A DNA stretch of 64,000 nt, taken from positions 1 through 64,000 of the forward strand of contig QFQX01000016.1 of the NCBI GenBank assembly GCA_003248775.1, read 5' to 3'. The notes under the pieces are model-generated. The model made no database searches, was not told the origin of the DNA, and saw only the letters and a program-made list of their open reading frames with translations. The position numbers and the translations under genes are program-made. The stretch comes from Shinella sp. (GTDB lineage: Bacteria > Pseudomonadota > Alphaproteobacteria > Rhizobiales > Rhizobiaceae). Below are positions 51,092-60,744 of this stretch, piece by piece; position 1 is the first letter of the stretch; the number at the start of each line of letters is the position of its first letter.

Positions 51092-52057
51092 ATGAAGAGA
51101 CTTGTCATGGCCGCATTGCTTGCGACGGCCTCGCTGGCAGGCCTGAACGGGACGGCAAACGCGTTGCAGCTGTTCCCGTCTTTGCACAAGAGCCAGCCGG
51201 CTCCGGCTGCCAACAGCCGCCAGCCCGTGCAGCTCGCCCAAAGCGCCGACCCGTCCATCCGGGTACAGCAGCTTGAAGAAGAGATCCGTACACTTAATGG
51301 GCGCATCGAAGAAATGAGCTATCAGTTGCTGCAAATGCAGGAACAGATGCGCAAGACCCAGGAAGACAATGAATACCGTTTCCAGGATCTGGAAAAAGGC
51401 GGTGCCAAGAAGAGCGGTGCGCTCGACAAGCCGGTGAACACCGGCGCGGCACAGCAGGATTCGGTCGCAGAGATCATCACCCAACAACCAGCAGCCGGCG
51501 GAAACTCCGGCGCCTCCTCCTCGTCGCTTGGAAAGCCCGAGCAGACGCTCGGCTCGATCGAACTCGACTCCAGCGGCATGCCGCAGACCGCGACGATCAA
51601 CCAGGATGCCGTCAACAAGTCCTCCGCCCTGCCCGGCGTGACCTCTCCATCTTCCACAAAGGCCACGTCCGGCGGCTCGGAAAGCGAGGTCTATCAGGTC
51701 GCCTACGCCCATGTCCTCTCGGGTGACTACAGCATGGCTGAGAACGAGTTTCGCGATTTCATCACTCGTTACCCCAAGAGCAACAAGATCGCCGACGCCA
51801 ATTTCTGGCTGGGCGAAGCGCTCTATTCGCAGGGCAATTTCAACGAGGCCGCCAAGACCTTCCTGAACGCGCATCAGGCCTACAGCACGTCCCCCAAGGC
51901 TCCTGAAATGCTGCTGAAGCTCGGCATGTCACTGGCCGCGCTCGACAATACCGACACCGCCTGCGCCACCCTGCGCGAAGTGTCGAAGCGTTACCCGAAG
52001 GCCTCCCGCGCGGTGGTTTCCAAGGTGGCGAGCGAACAGAAGCGTCTCGGCTGCTGA
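51092..52057 (+). CDS. cpoB: Tol-Pal associated protein CpoB/YbgF
   Basis: The 321-residue periplasmic protein has a signal peptide (MKRLVMAALLATASLAG...ANA), a coiled-coil (VQQLEEEIRTLNGRIEEM, about 54-85), a Ser/Gly/Thr-rich linker and C-terminal TPR repeats (AYAHVLSGDYSMAENEFRDF; FNEAAKTFLNAHQAY). CpoB joins Tol-Pal to peptidoglycan synthesis at division. tilS starts 25 bases downstream. Confidence 0.93.
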   Translation: MKRLVMAALLATASLAGLNGTANALQLFPSLHKSQPAPAANSRQPVQLAQSADPSIRVQQLEEEIRTLNGRIEEMSYQLLQMQEQMRKTQEDNEYRFQDLEKGGAKKSGALDKPVNTGAAQQDSVAEIITQQPAAGGNSGASSSSLGKPEQTLGSIELDSSGMPQTATINQDAVNKSSALPGVTSPSSTKATSGGSESEVYQVAYAHVLSGDYSMAENEFRDFITRYPKSNKIADANFWLGEALYSQGNFNEAAKTFLNAHQAYSTSPKAPEMLLKLGMSLAALDNTDTACATLREVSKRYPKASRAVVSKVASEQKRLGC

Positions 52058-52082
52058 TCCGCGTCCGCTCGGCCGATCCGCC

Positions 52083-53399
52083 GTGGACCATTCCCATTCC
52101 CCCGAAAGTGCCGCCGCAAGGTTCCTCGACCGTCTCTCCGGTTCGCGCAGACTTCTCGTCGCCATTTCCGGCGGCAGCGATTCCACCGGCCTGCTGATCG
52201 CTCTCGATCGCGCCATTCGCTCGCGCCGTCTGCCCCACTCCCTCACCGCTGTAACCATTGATCACCGGCTACGGGCAGAGAGCACCGCCGAAGCCGAAGC
52301 CGTCGGCGCGCTCTGCGCATCGCTGGACATCCCTCACCGCGCCATTGCCTGGAACGATGAAAAGCCGAAAACAGGCATTTCGGCAGCGGCCCGCGAAGCG
52401 CGTTACCGCCTTCTCGCAAAGGCCGCGACAGAATTCGGCACGGACATCATCGTCACAGGCCACACGCTCGACGATCAGGAAGAAACCGTCGCCATGCGCG
52501 CCACCCGCGCTGCGGACGACAATCTCGGTCTCGCCGGCATGGCTGAGGCAACGCTCCACGACCGCCGCTTCTGGCTTCTGCGCCCGTTCCTCCCGGTGCG
52601 CCGTCAGGATATCCGCGACTATCTCCGTCAAACCGACATCGGTTGGATCGACGACCCCAGCAACGAGGATCGCAAATATGAACGTGTGCGGGTGCGCCAG
52701 GATCGGAAAGCCGTAGATCCGGACGCAATACGCACAGCCGGCGCGGAACGAACCGAACTGTCTCGGCAGGCAGCGGCCTTCATCAGGGCACACGCGACCA
52801 GCTACGCCTCGCTCGTAGTGAAACTGCCGCTCGAAGTCATGGGCCTTCAGTCACCTGCCTTCCTGCATGCGCTCTCTACTCTCTGCGCCGTGGCCGGTGG
52901 CCGCTCGCATCGGCCGGGCCGCGACAGCATGGATCGGCTGATCTCATTCCTTGCCACAGGCCGGATCGGTCGTATCACTCTCTCCCGCGCACTCATCGAG
53001 CGGCGCAAGGACGGCCTGTTCCTCATGCGCGAGAACCGCGATATTTCGCCGCTGGAGATCCCGGCAGGAGAAACAGCGGAATGGGACGGACGCTTCCGCA
53101 TCACAAATCGCGGTTCGAAATCCGTGGTCGTCACCCCCGGTCAGTCGTCCCTGCCCGCCAACAACGTTCAGGGCCTCTCCGATGGTCTTGTCCGCCACCT
53201 GCACCGGATCGGCCCCTCTGTGACATCAGGTAAAGCAATAGTGATGCCGGTAAATACGTCGCCGGATTCCATCGATATCGAGCACTGCCTGCCCCTGTTC
53301 GACCGCTTCCTCCCGTCTTTCGACCTCGATTTGGCGAATGCTGTGGCGAACCTCATGGGACGGAAGGACTATTGCTCTCCGCCGTTTAATCCTTATTGA
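52083..53399 (+). CDS. tilS: tRNA(Ile) lysidine synthetase TilS
   Basis: The 438-residue enzyme adds lysine to C34 of tRNA-Ile(CAU). It has the ATP PP-loop VAISGGSDST (about 26-35), the HTLDDQEET motif and RPFLPVRRQDIRDYL. The start is GTG at 52083 with no obvious ribosome site; coupling to cpoB is likely. The C-terminal third is less conserved, as usual for the family. Confidence 0.93.
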   Translation: MDHSHSPESAAARFLDRLSGSRRLLVAISGGSDSTGLLIALDRAIRSRRLPHSLTAVTIDHRLRAESTAEAEAVGALCASLDIPHRAIAWNDEKPKTGISAAAREARYRLLAKAATEFGTDIIVTGHTLDDQEETVAMRATRAADDNLGLAGMAEATLHDRRFWLLRPFLPVRRQDIRDYLRQTDIGWIDDPSNEDRKYERVRVRQDRKAVDPDAIRTAGAERTELSRQAAAFIRAHATSYASLVVKLPLEVMGLQSPAFLHALSTLCAVAGGRSHRPGRDSMDRLISFLATGRIGRITLSRALIERRKDGLFLMRENRDISPLEIPAGETAEWDGRFRITNRGSKSVVVTPGQSSLPANNVQGLSDGLVRHLHRIGPSVTSGKAIVMPVNTSPDSIDIEHCLPLFDRFLPSFDLDLANAVANLMGRKDYCSPPFNPY

Positions 53400-53471
53400 C
53401 GGAAAAAGCAGGCAAAACGCCGCTTTGCCTTGGCAAGGCCGCAGTGCAATCCTATGTTAGTCGATAATCAG

Positions 53472-53488
53472 GCGGGCCATTTGCCCGC
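53472..53488 (+). other. Leader hairpin before ftsH
   Basis: GCGGGC, loop CATTT and GCCCGC lie 22 bases before the ftsH ATG. It could influence ftsH mRNA stability or translation; no T-run follows. Confidence 0.35.
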
Positions 53489-53509
53489 GTACCTTATTCG
53501 GGGAGTTCG

Positions 53510-55453
<1,944 letters not shown>

Positions 55454-55480
55454 TCTCTTGGATTCAGCACGAAGCATCAA

Positions 55481-55512
55481 GCCACCCCCGGTAACGGCGG
55501 GTGGCTTTTTTT
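55481..55512 (+). terminator. Intrinsic terminator of ftsH
   Basis: GCCACCC (55481-55487) pairs with GGGTGGC (55499-55505), extended by an inner CCG/CGG pair, and is followed by a run of seven T. Confidence 0.92.
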
Positions 55513-55674
55513 GTAGACGGTAACGCGATGTAATGGGTTTTTGCGGTAATTTACGTGTCCTGCCACTGATTTTGTGGCAAGACCAGCCCAGTTGATATCG
55601 CGTTATCCGCGTCACGCGGCGTACTTATCTCGCCGACGCAACCAGGCGGCAAACGGAGCATTTCGGGAAAACAC

Positions 55675-57030
55675 ATGACACGTCGTTACTTTGGCACGGA
55701 TGGCATTCGCGGACAGTCCAACCGCTTTCCCATGACACCCGACCTCGCAATGCGGGTCGGCATCGCGGTAGGCACCATCTTCCGGCGTGGTCATCATCGT
55801 CATCGCGTGGTGATCGGCAAGGACACCCGCCTTTCCGGCTACATGCTGGAAAACGCGCTTGTGGCGGGTTTCACTGCTGCCGGCCTCGACGTCTTCCTGC
55901 TTGGCCCGATCCCGACGCCTGCGGTCGCCATGCTCACCCGTTCGCTGCGCGCCGATATCGGCGTCATGATCTCGGCCTCTCACAACCCCTTCGCCGACAA
56001 CGGCATCAAGCTCTTCGGTCCGGATGGCTACAAGCTTTCCGACGAGCTTGAGGCACAGATCGAAGACCTGCTCGAACAGGACATCTACGACCAGCTTGCT
56101 CCCGCCGAGGAGATCGGCCGGGCGAAGCGTGTCGAGGGCGACATCTATCGCTACATCGAATTCGTCAAGCGCACCCTGCCCCGCGACGTAACCCTGCACG
56201 GACTGCGGGTCGCGATCGACTGCGCCAACGGTGCCGCCTACAAGGTAGCCCCGCTGGCGCTTTGGGAACTCGGCGCCGAAGTCGTGACCATCGGCAACGA
56301 ACCGAACGGCACCAACATCAACCTCGACTGCGGCTCCACGCATCCGGCCGCCCTGCAGAAGAAGGTGCATGAAGTCCGTGCCGATATCGGCATCGCACTC
56401 GACGGCGACGCAGACCGCGTCATCATCATCGACGAGAACGGCGCGATCGTCGATGGCGACCAGCTGATGGCGGTCATCGCCGATACATGGGCGCAGGACC
56501 AGATCCTCAAGGGCGACGGCATCGTCGCTACCGTCATGTCCAATCTCGGGCTTGAGCGCTTCCTGTCGGGCAAGGGCCTCTCGCTCGCCCGCACCAAGGT
56601 CGGCGACCGTTACGTGGTCGAACACATGCGCCAGAACAACTTCAATGTCGGTGGCGAGCAGTCCGGCCATATCGTACTCTCGGACTTCGGCACCACCGGC
56701 GACGGCCTCGTGGCCGCGCTCCAGATCCTCGCCTGCGTCAAACGCACCGGCAGGACGGTCAGCGAAATCTGCCACCGCTTCGATCCGGTCCCGCAGCTGC
56801 TGCGCAACGTGCGCTACTCCGGCGGCAAGCCGCTTGAGGACGCATCCGTCAAGCAGGCCATCGCTGACGCAGAAAGCGAACTCTCGAAAAGCGGCCGCCT
56901 CGTCATCCGACCTTCCGGCACCGAACCCCTGATCCGCGTCATGGCCGAAGGCGACGACCGCGGCCAGATCGAGCGCATCGTCAACGACCTCGTCGGCGTG
57001 ATCGCCAACGTCCGCAGCGAGGCGGCTTAA
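55675..57030 (+). CDS. glmM: Phosphoglucosamine mutase GlmM
   Basis: The 451-residue enzyme converts glucosamine-6-phosphate to glucosamine-1-phosphate for UDP-GlcNAc synthesis. It has the phosphoserine loop ISASHNPFADNG, the metal loop LDGDADR, the sugar-binding GGEQSGH and the phosphate-binding RPSGTEP. The family is regularly downstream of ftsH in alphaproteobacteria. GAGC/AGCATT-type weak ribosome signals precede the ATG. A palindromic repeat and shared terminator separate it from yebC. Confidence 0.97.
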   Translation: MTRRYFGTDGIRGQSNRFPMTPDLAMRVGIAVGTIFRRGHHRHRVVIGKDTRLSGYMLENALVAGFTAAGLDVFLLGPIPTPAVAMLTRSLRADIGVMISASHNPFADNGIKLFGPDGYKLSDELEAQIEDLLEQDIYDQLAPAEEIGRAKRVEGDIYRYIEFVKRTLPRDVTLHGLRVAIDCANGAAYKVAPLALWELGAEVVTIGNEPNGTNINLDCGSTHPAALQKKVHEVRADIGIALDGDADRVIIIDENGAIVDGDQLMAVIADTWAQDQILKGDGIVATVMSNLGLERFLSGKGLSLARTKVGDRYVVEHMRQNNFNVGGEQSGHIVLSDFGTTGDGLVAALQILACVKRTGRTVSEICHRFDPVPQLLRNVRYSGGKPLEDASVKQAIADAESELSKSGRLVIRPSGTEPLIRVMAEGDDRGQIERIVNDLVGVIANVRSEAA

Positions 57031-57045
57031 GTCTCCAAAGGATTA

Positions 57046-57228
57046 CCCCTCATCCGCCTGCCGGCACCTTTTCCCCGCAAGCGGGGAGAAGAAACAAGCG
57101 GCGCAAACCTCGAACTGAAGCCCGCTCCAATTCCTGGCAATCGAACGCCCCCATAAATGGGCAACGACATGTCGGCGTACTGCGTCTTCCCGCCTGCTGG
57201 GAAAAGGTGCCGGCAGGCGGATGAGGGG
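57046..57228. repeat. Intergenic element with perfect 30-bp terminal inverted repeats
   Basis: The 30 bases at 57046-57075 (starting CCCCTCATCCGCCTGCCGGC) are the exact reverse complement of 57199-57228, separated by 123 bases. A CCCCGC-AA-GCGGGG hairpin sits at the left arm's inner edge. The sequence resembles abundant CCCCTCATCCG-type palindromic repeats of Rhizobiaceae. It encodes no credible protein and may be a MITE-like, non-autonomous element. Confidence 0.75.
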
Positions 57229-57251
57229 CGGATACGCGACACGCAAACAAA

Positions 57252-57288
57252 AGAGGCCCGGCTGCCATTGGCGCCGGGCCTCTCTTCT
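57252..57288. terminator. Bidirectional terminator between glmM and yebC
   Basis: AGAGGCCCGGC (57252-57262) and GCCGGGCCTCT (57273-57283) form an 11-bp stem. T-rich tails lie on both strands (CTTCTTTT on plus, TTTTGTTTG on minus). Confidence 0.88.
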
Positions 57289-57305
57289 TTTAAATCGAAT
57301 ACGGA

Positions 57306-58052
57306 TCAGGCAGAGAGCTTGGCCAGAACTTCGTCGGAGACTTCGAAATTCGAATAGACGTTCTGCACGTCGTCATCGTCTTCCAGCGTGTCGATGAGCT
57401 TCATCAGCGAGGTCGCCTTTTCCTCATCGACTTCGATGGTGTTCTGAGCCTTCCAGATAGCCTTGACGGTTTCGGCTTCGCCGAGGACCGCTTCCAGCGC
57501 CTTGGACACCTCATTGATGTCCTCGAAGCCACAATAGATGGTGTGGCCGTCTTCATCCGAAACCACGTCTTCCGCACCGGCTTCGATCGCGGCTTCCATG
57601 ACCTTGTCGGCATCGCCGACGGAAGCCTTGTAGGTGATTTCGCCGACATGATCGAAGGAGAAGGAAACAGAACCGGTTTCACCCAGCGCGCCGCCAGCCT
57701 TGGAGAAGATCGAACGAACGCTGGAAGCCGTGCGGTTGCGATTGTCGGTCAGCGCTTCGACGATGATCGCCGTGCCGCCCGGACCGTAGCCTTCGTAGCG
57801 GATCGCGTCATAGGTTTCAGCATCGGCGCCCGAAGCCTTCTTGATGGCGCGGTCGATATTGTCCTTCGGCATCGACTGAGCCTTGGCGTTCTGCACGGCA
57901 AGACGAAGAGCAGCGTTCATGGCCGGGTCAGGCAGACCGGTCTTCGCCGCAACCGTGATTTCGCGCGCAAGCTTGGAGAACATCTTCGAACGGATACCGT
58001 CCTGCTTGCCCTTGCGGTGCATGATGTTTTTAAACTGTGAATGGCCAGCCAT
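57306..58052 (-). CDS. yebC: YebC/PmpR family protein (translation or transcription factor)
   Basis: The 248-residue protein has the family hallmark start MAGHSQFKNIMHRKGKQD and the three-domain YebC fold (ALRLAVQNAKAQSMPKDNI; YEGYGPGG; DVQNVYSNFEV at the end). YebC proteins were described as DNA-binding regulators and more recently as factors that help ribosomes at proline-rich stretches. It is a single gene, convergent with glmM. Confidence 0.95.
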   Translation of the reverse strand: MAGHSQFKNIMHRKGKQDGIRSKMFSKLAREITVAAKTGLPDPAMNAALRLAVQNAKAQSMPKDNIDRAIKKASGADAETYDAIRYEGYGPGGTAIIVEALTDNRNRTASSVRSIFSKAGGALGETGSVSFSFDHVGEITYKASVGDADKVMEAAIEAGAEDVVSDEDGHTIYCGFEDINEVSKALEAVLGEAETVKAIWKAQNTIEVDEEKATSLMKLIDTLEDDDDVQNVYSNFEVSDEVLAKLSA

Positions 58053-58175
58053 GGCACCCCTGATCAGGTCTAAATATTGGGAATGGCCGCCTTATAAGGG
58101 TGAAAACCTCACCGTTCAAGGGGAAGCGAGGCAAAACCGACGACCAGAGCCAGCGGGCTTCGGCCGTGCACCACT

Positions 58176-59030
58176 TCACATTCCCTGCAGTACAAGGATC
58201 AGCGGCTTGCGCGGCATGGTGCGCATCGAAACCGTAACGCCCGGACTATCCGACACTTTCACATCGAAGCTCTGGTCAAACATGGCTACGAAATCACGGA
58301 CGGGCTGCCCCGTGCGATGCATCGGCAGGATGAGCGCCGAACGCAGCCGCTTGATCGTGCGGCTCATGCTATCGGCCCCCATGGTCAGCCCGCCATCGAC
58401 CGGCACCATCACAACATCAAGGCGGCCGACCTCGGCATAGTGACCATCCGTCAACTCGTGATGCAGATGGCCGAGATGCCCGATGCAAAGCCCGGCCACC
58501 TCGAAAATGAAGATGGAATTGCCATTGGGTTCGAAGTCGCCGCCCCAGGTGCGGATGTCGGTCGAGACGTTGCGAATGTAGGTATCGCCGACCACCAGCC
58601 GGTGCTCGATCTTCTCACCGGGCTTCTCATCATTCCAGCCATGCAGCACGTTGACGATAGAGGGATCCGGCGTGAGCGTGAAGTGGCTGGAATGGGCCTT
58701 GTTCATGGTCACGACATCGGGGATCTTCGACGTCCGGAGCCAGCCATTGAAATCAGTGGCGATCGAAATGCCGCCCGGCGTATCGATCTGGAATGTCGAG
58801 TGGCCGAGGAAGGTGATCGTCACGTTTTCGGGCAGCGCCGCCAATTGCCGGGAAACGGTGTCTTCCGAGGGCTTGAAGGCGGCAAACGTCGCCGAGGGCA
58901 GTTTCTCCGCCATCAGCTGGCACTGACTGACCTGCCGGTTGGTATCCTGGGCAGCCGCACCAACGGCGGCAAGCATCAGGGAAATGAACGCCATCGCAAG
59001 TCGCAGCAGCATCACGCAGGCCCCGCTCAT
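58176..59030 (-). CDS. Exported metallo-beta-lactamase-fold hydrolase (UlaG-like)
   Basis: The protein of about 284 residues has an N-terminal hydrophobic signal (MLLRLAMAFISLMLAAVGAAA) and an MBL-like core (ITFLGHSTFQIDTPGGISIATDFNG; HSSHFT; IGHLGHLHHEL; MVPVDGG; LPMHRT), close to the Lactamase_B_3/UlaG group. Metal-binding histidines are present, although the usual HxHxDH is altered to a KAHSSHFT form. It should act in the periplasm; the substrate is unknown. Starts at 59030, 59012 or 59099 are possible. It lies downstream of ymdB with a strong hairpin between. Confidence 0.75.
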   Translation of the reverse strand: MSGACVMLLRLAMAFISLMLAAVGAAAQDTNRQVSQCQLMAEKLPSATFAAFKPSEDTVSRQLAALPENVTITFLGHSTFQIDTPGGISIATDFNGWLRTSKIPDVVTMNKAHSSHFTLTPDPSIVNVLHGWNDEKPGEKIEHRLVVGDTYIRNVSTDIRTWGGDFEPNGNSIFIFEVAGLCIGHLGHLHHELTDGHYAEVGRLDVVMVPVDGGLTMGADSMSRTIKRLRSALILPMHRTGQPVRDFVAMFDQSFDVKVSDSPGVTVSMRTMPRKPLILVLQGM

Positions 59031-59099
59031 CGATCCGATGGCGGAGGATGCGACAGGCTGGATATCAGGTAAAGCGCCCGACGGGGCGTGCACTGTCAC

Positions 59100-59139
59100 A
59101 TTACCGTGAGGCCGAGGCGTGCGCCGCCTCGGCGGTAAT
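59100..59139 (-). other. Stem-loop between ymdB and the MBL-fold gene
   Basis: ATTACC/GGTAAT outer arms and GCCGAGGC (59111-59118)/GCCTCGGC (59126-59133) inner arms form a long stem with a seven-base loop. No T-run follows, so it may be a Rho-assisted terminator or an mRNA 3'-end stabiliser for ymdB. Confidence 0.5.
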
Positions 59140-59141
59140 CG

Positions 59142-59966
59142 TCAGCACCAGAAATCCGGAATGGTTTCCGTCAGACGCGGTCCGATCCTGAGCGGTGCGA
59201 TCCTCTCGGCAAGACCGGTCCGGTCGGAGATCTCGACACCGACGCCGCAGATGGTGGCGGGACCGTGCGCGGCCTCGAAACGGCCCTTCGGCATTTTGGA
59301 GATGAAGCGGTTGAGCGGCTCTTCCTTCTCCATGCCCAGCGAGGAGTCGTAGTCGCCGCACATGCCGGCATCCGACATATAGGCCGTGCCGCCATTCAGG
59401 ATCTGGTGGTCGGCTGTCGGCACATGGGTATGCGTGCCGACGACGAAGCTCGCGCGGCCGTCGACGAAATGACCGAAGCACTGCTTCTCGCTCGTCGCCT
59501 CGGCATGGAAGTCGAAGACGATCGCATCCGCCTGCTCCTTCAGCGGGCAAGCAGCCAGGATGGCCTCCGCCGACTTGAAGGGGTCGTCGAGCTCGGGATG
59601 CATGAACACGCGGCCCATGATGTTGGCGACGAGCACACGGGCACCGTTGCGCGCATAGTAAATGCCGGAACCTCGGCCGGGCGTGCCGGCGGGATAGTTT
59701 GCCGGACGAAGGAACTGGTCATGGCGCTCGCAGAACACCACGGCTTCCTTCTGGTCCCAGACATGGTTGCCGGTCGTCACCACATCGGCCCCGGCATTGA
59801 TCGTTTCGAGATAGATGTCCTCGGTGATGCCAAAACCGCCGGCGGCATTCTCGCCGTTGACGACGACGAAATCGAGCTTGAGATCGGAGATCAGGCCGGG
59901 CAGCCGCTCCCATACCGCCGTTCGCCCCGTCTTGCCTACCATGTCTCCGAGAAAAAGCAGTCTCAT
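59142..59966 (-). CDS. YmdB family metallophosphoesterase (TIGR00282)
   Basis: The 274-residue protein has a dinuclear metal site spread over LFLGDMVGK, VVNGENAAGGFG, TTGNHVWD, FDFHAEATSEK and GTHTHVPTAD. YmdB of Bacillus hydrolyses cyclic 2',3'-nucleotides, and alphaproteobacterial homologues are often paired with the folate gene seen here. The start lies 19 bases after the cyclo-ligase stop, so the two form an operon. Confidence 0.92.
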   Translation of the reverse strand: MRLLFLGDMVGKTGRTAVWERLPGLISDLKLDFVVVNGENAAGGFGITEDIYLETINAGADVVTTGNHVWDQKEAVVFCERHDQFLRPANYPAGTPGRGSGIYYARNGARVLVANIMGRVFMHPELDDPFKSAEAILAACPLKEQADAIVFDFHAEATSEKQCFGHFVDGRASFVVGTHTHVPTADHQILNGGTAYMSDAGMCGDYDSSLGMEKEEPLNRFISKMPKGRFEAAHGPATICGVGVEISDRTGLAERIAPLRIGPRLTETIPDFWC

Positions 59967-59985
59967 TCGCCTTGTCCAGCCTCTG

Positions 59986-60567
59986 TCAGAATTGCCTGTA
60001 GCCGCTTTCCGTCAAAACAGCCTCGAGCTGGACGTCATGCGGTTCAAAGGGCACTTCTGCCACCTCCTGACAGTCGAAAGCAATGCCGATCAGCCTTGGA
60101 TCATGGCCTTTTTCTCTGAGCCGGGCGATCGCGCGGTCATAATGACCCGCGCCGTAGCCAATGCGGTGGCCACGAGCGTCGAAGGCCGAAAGCGGAACCA
60201 GCATGATTTCCGGATCGAGGACAGCAGCATCGGGGCCGGGTCCGCGTGTGCCGAAGCCGGTATCGACCAGCTCCGCGCCTGCCACCAGTTCGCGAAACAG
60301 GATGGTTTCCCTGTCCTGTATGATCGGCAGACAGAGCCTTGCTCCGCGCGTTCTCAGGTGTGACATGAGCGGACGGATGTCAGCCTCCGAGCGGATCGGG
60401 AAGAAGCCCGAAATAATGGCTCCCGGCTGGAATGCCAGCCGTTCGCCGCCGACATCGGCCATGGCAAGACTGTATTCGGTTCTGAGGTCAACCGGTATCG
60501 CGTCACGGGCGGCAAGCCGCTCCCGGCGAATGACAGCCTTCCATTCTCTGTTACTCATATCGTGCAT
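59986..60567 (-). CDS. 5-formyltetrahydrofolate cyclo-ligase
   Basis: The 193-residue protein has the basic N-terminal helix (NREWKAVIRRERLAARDA) and the nucleotide/folate site PLSAFDARGHRIGYGAGHYDRA. It converts 5-formyl-THF to 5,10-methenyl-THF with ATP. ATG at 60567 follows GAGGG by about five bases; an upstream frame to 60651 is unlikely. 6S RNA often precedes this gene in bacteria, but I could not recognise it here. Confidence 0.93.
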   Translation of the reverse strand: MHDMSNREWKAVIRRERLAARDAIPVDLRTEYSLAMADVGGERLAFQPGAIISGFFPIRSEADIRPLMSHLRTRGARLCLPIIQDRETILFRELVAGAELVDTGFGTRGPGPDAAVLDPEIMLVPLSAFDARGHRIGYGAGHYDRAIARLREKGHDPRLIGIAFDCQEVAEVPFEPHDVQLEAVLTESGYRQF

Positions 60568-60706
60568 AAGATCCCTCGAAGTGAGCGGACCATATCCGAG
60601 ATGGCACTTTTTGCAATCGTCCCTCGTTTGCTCGACCAACCAGGATCTCAAAGCGCTTTAGATCCTATTTTCCCGGCTTCCCCAAAGGATAATTAACACT
60701 CGTCAA

Positions 60707-60722
60707 TTATGGTGCACCATAA
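60707..60722. promoter_or_regulatory. Perfect 16-bp palindrome before the chemoreceptor gene
   Basis: TTATGGTGCACCATAA reads the same on both strands and lies 22 bases before the receptor ATG, also within 150 bases of the divergent folate gene start. Position and perfection suggest a dimeric regulator's operator. Confidence 0.5.
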
Positions 60723-60744
60723 CGCAACCGACAGGATATCCTAC

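Noticed and set aside
60568..60744. 6S RNA gene next to 5-formyltetrahydrofolate cyclo-ligase
   Set aside because: 6S RNA often lies here, but the gap is only 177 bases and I could not see the long interrupted stem. A covariance-model search would decide.
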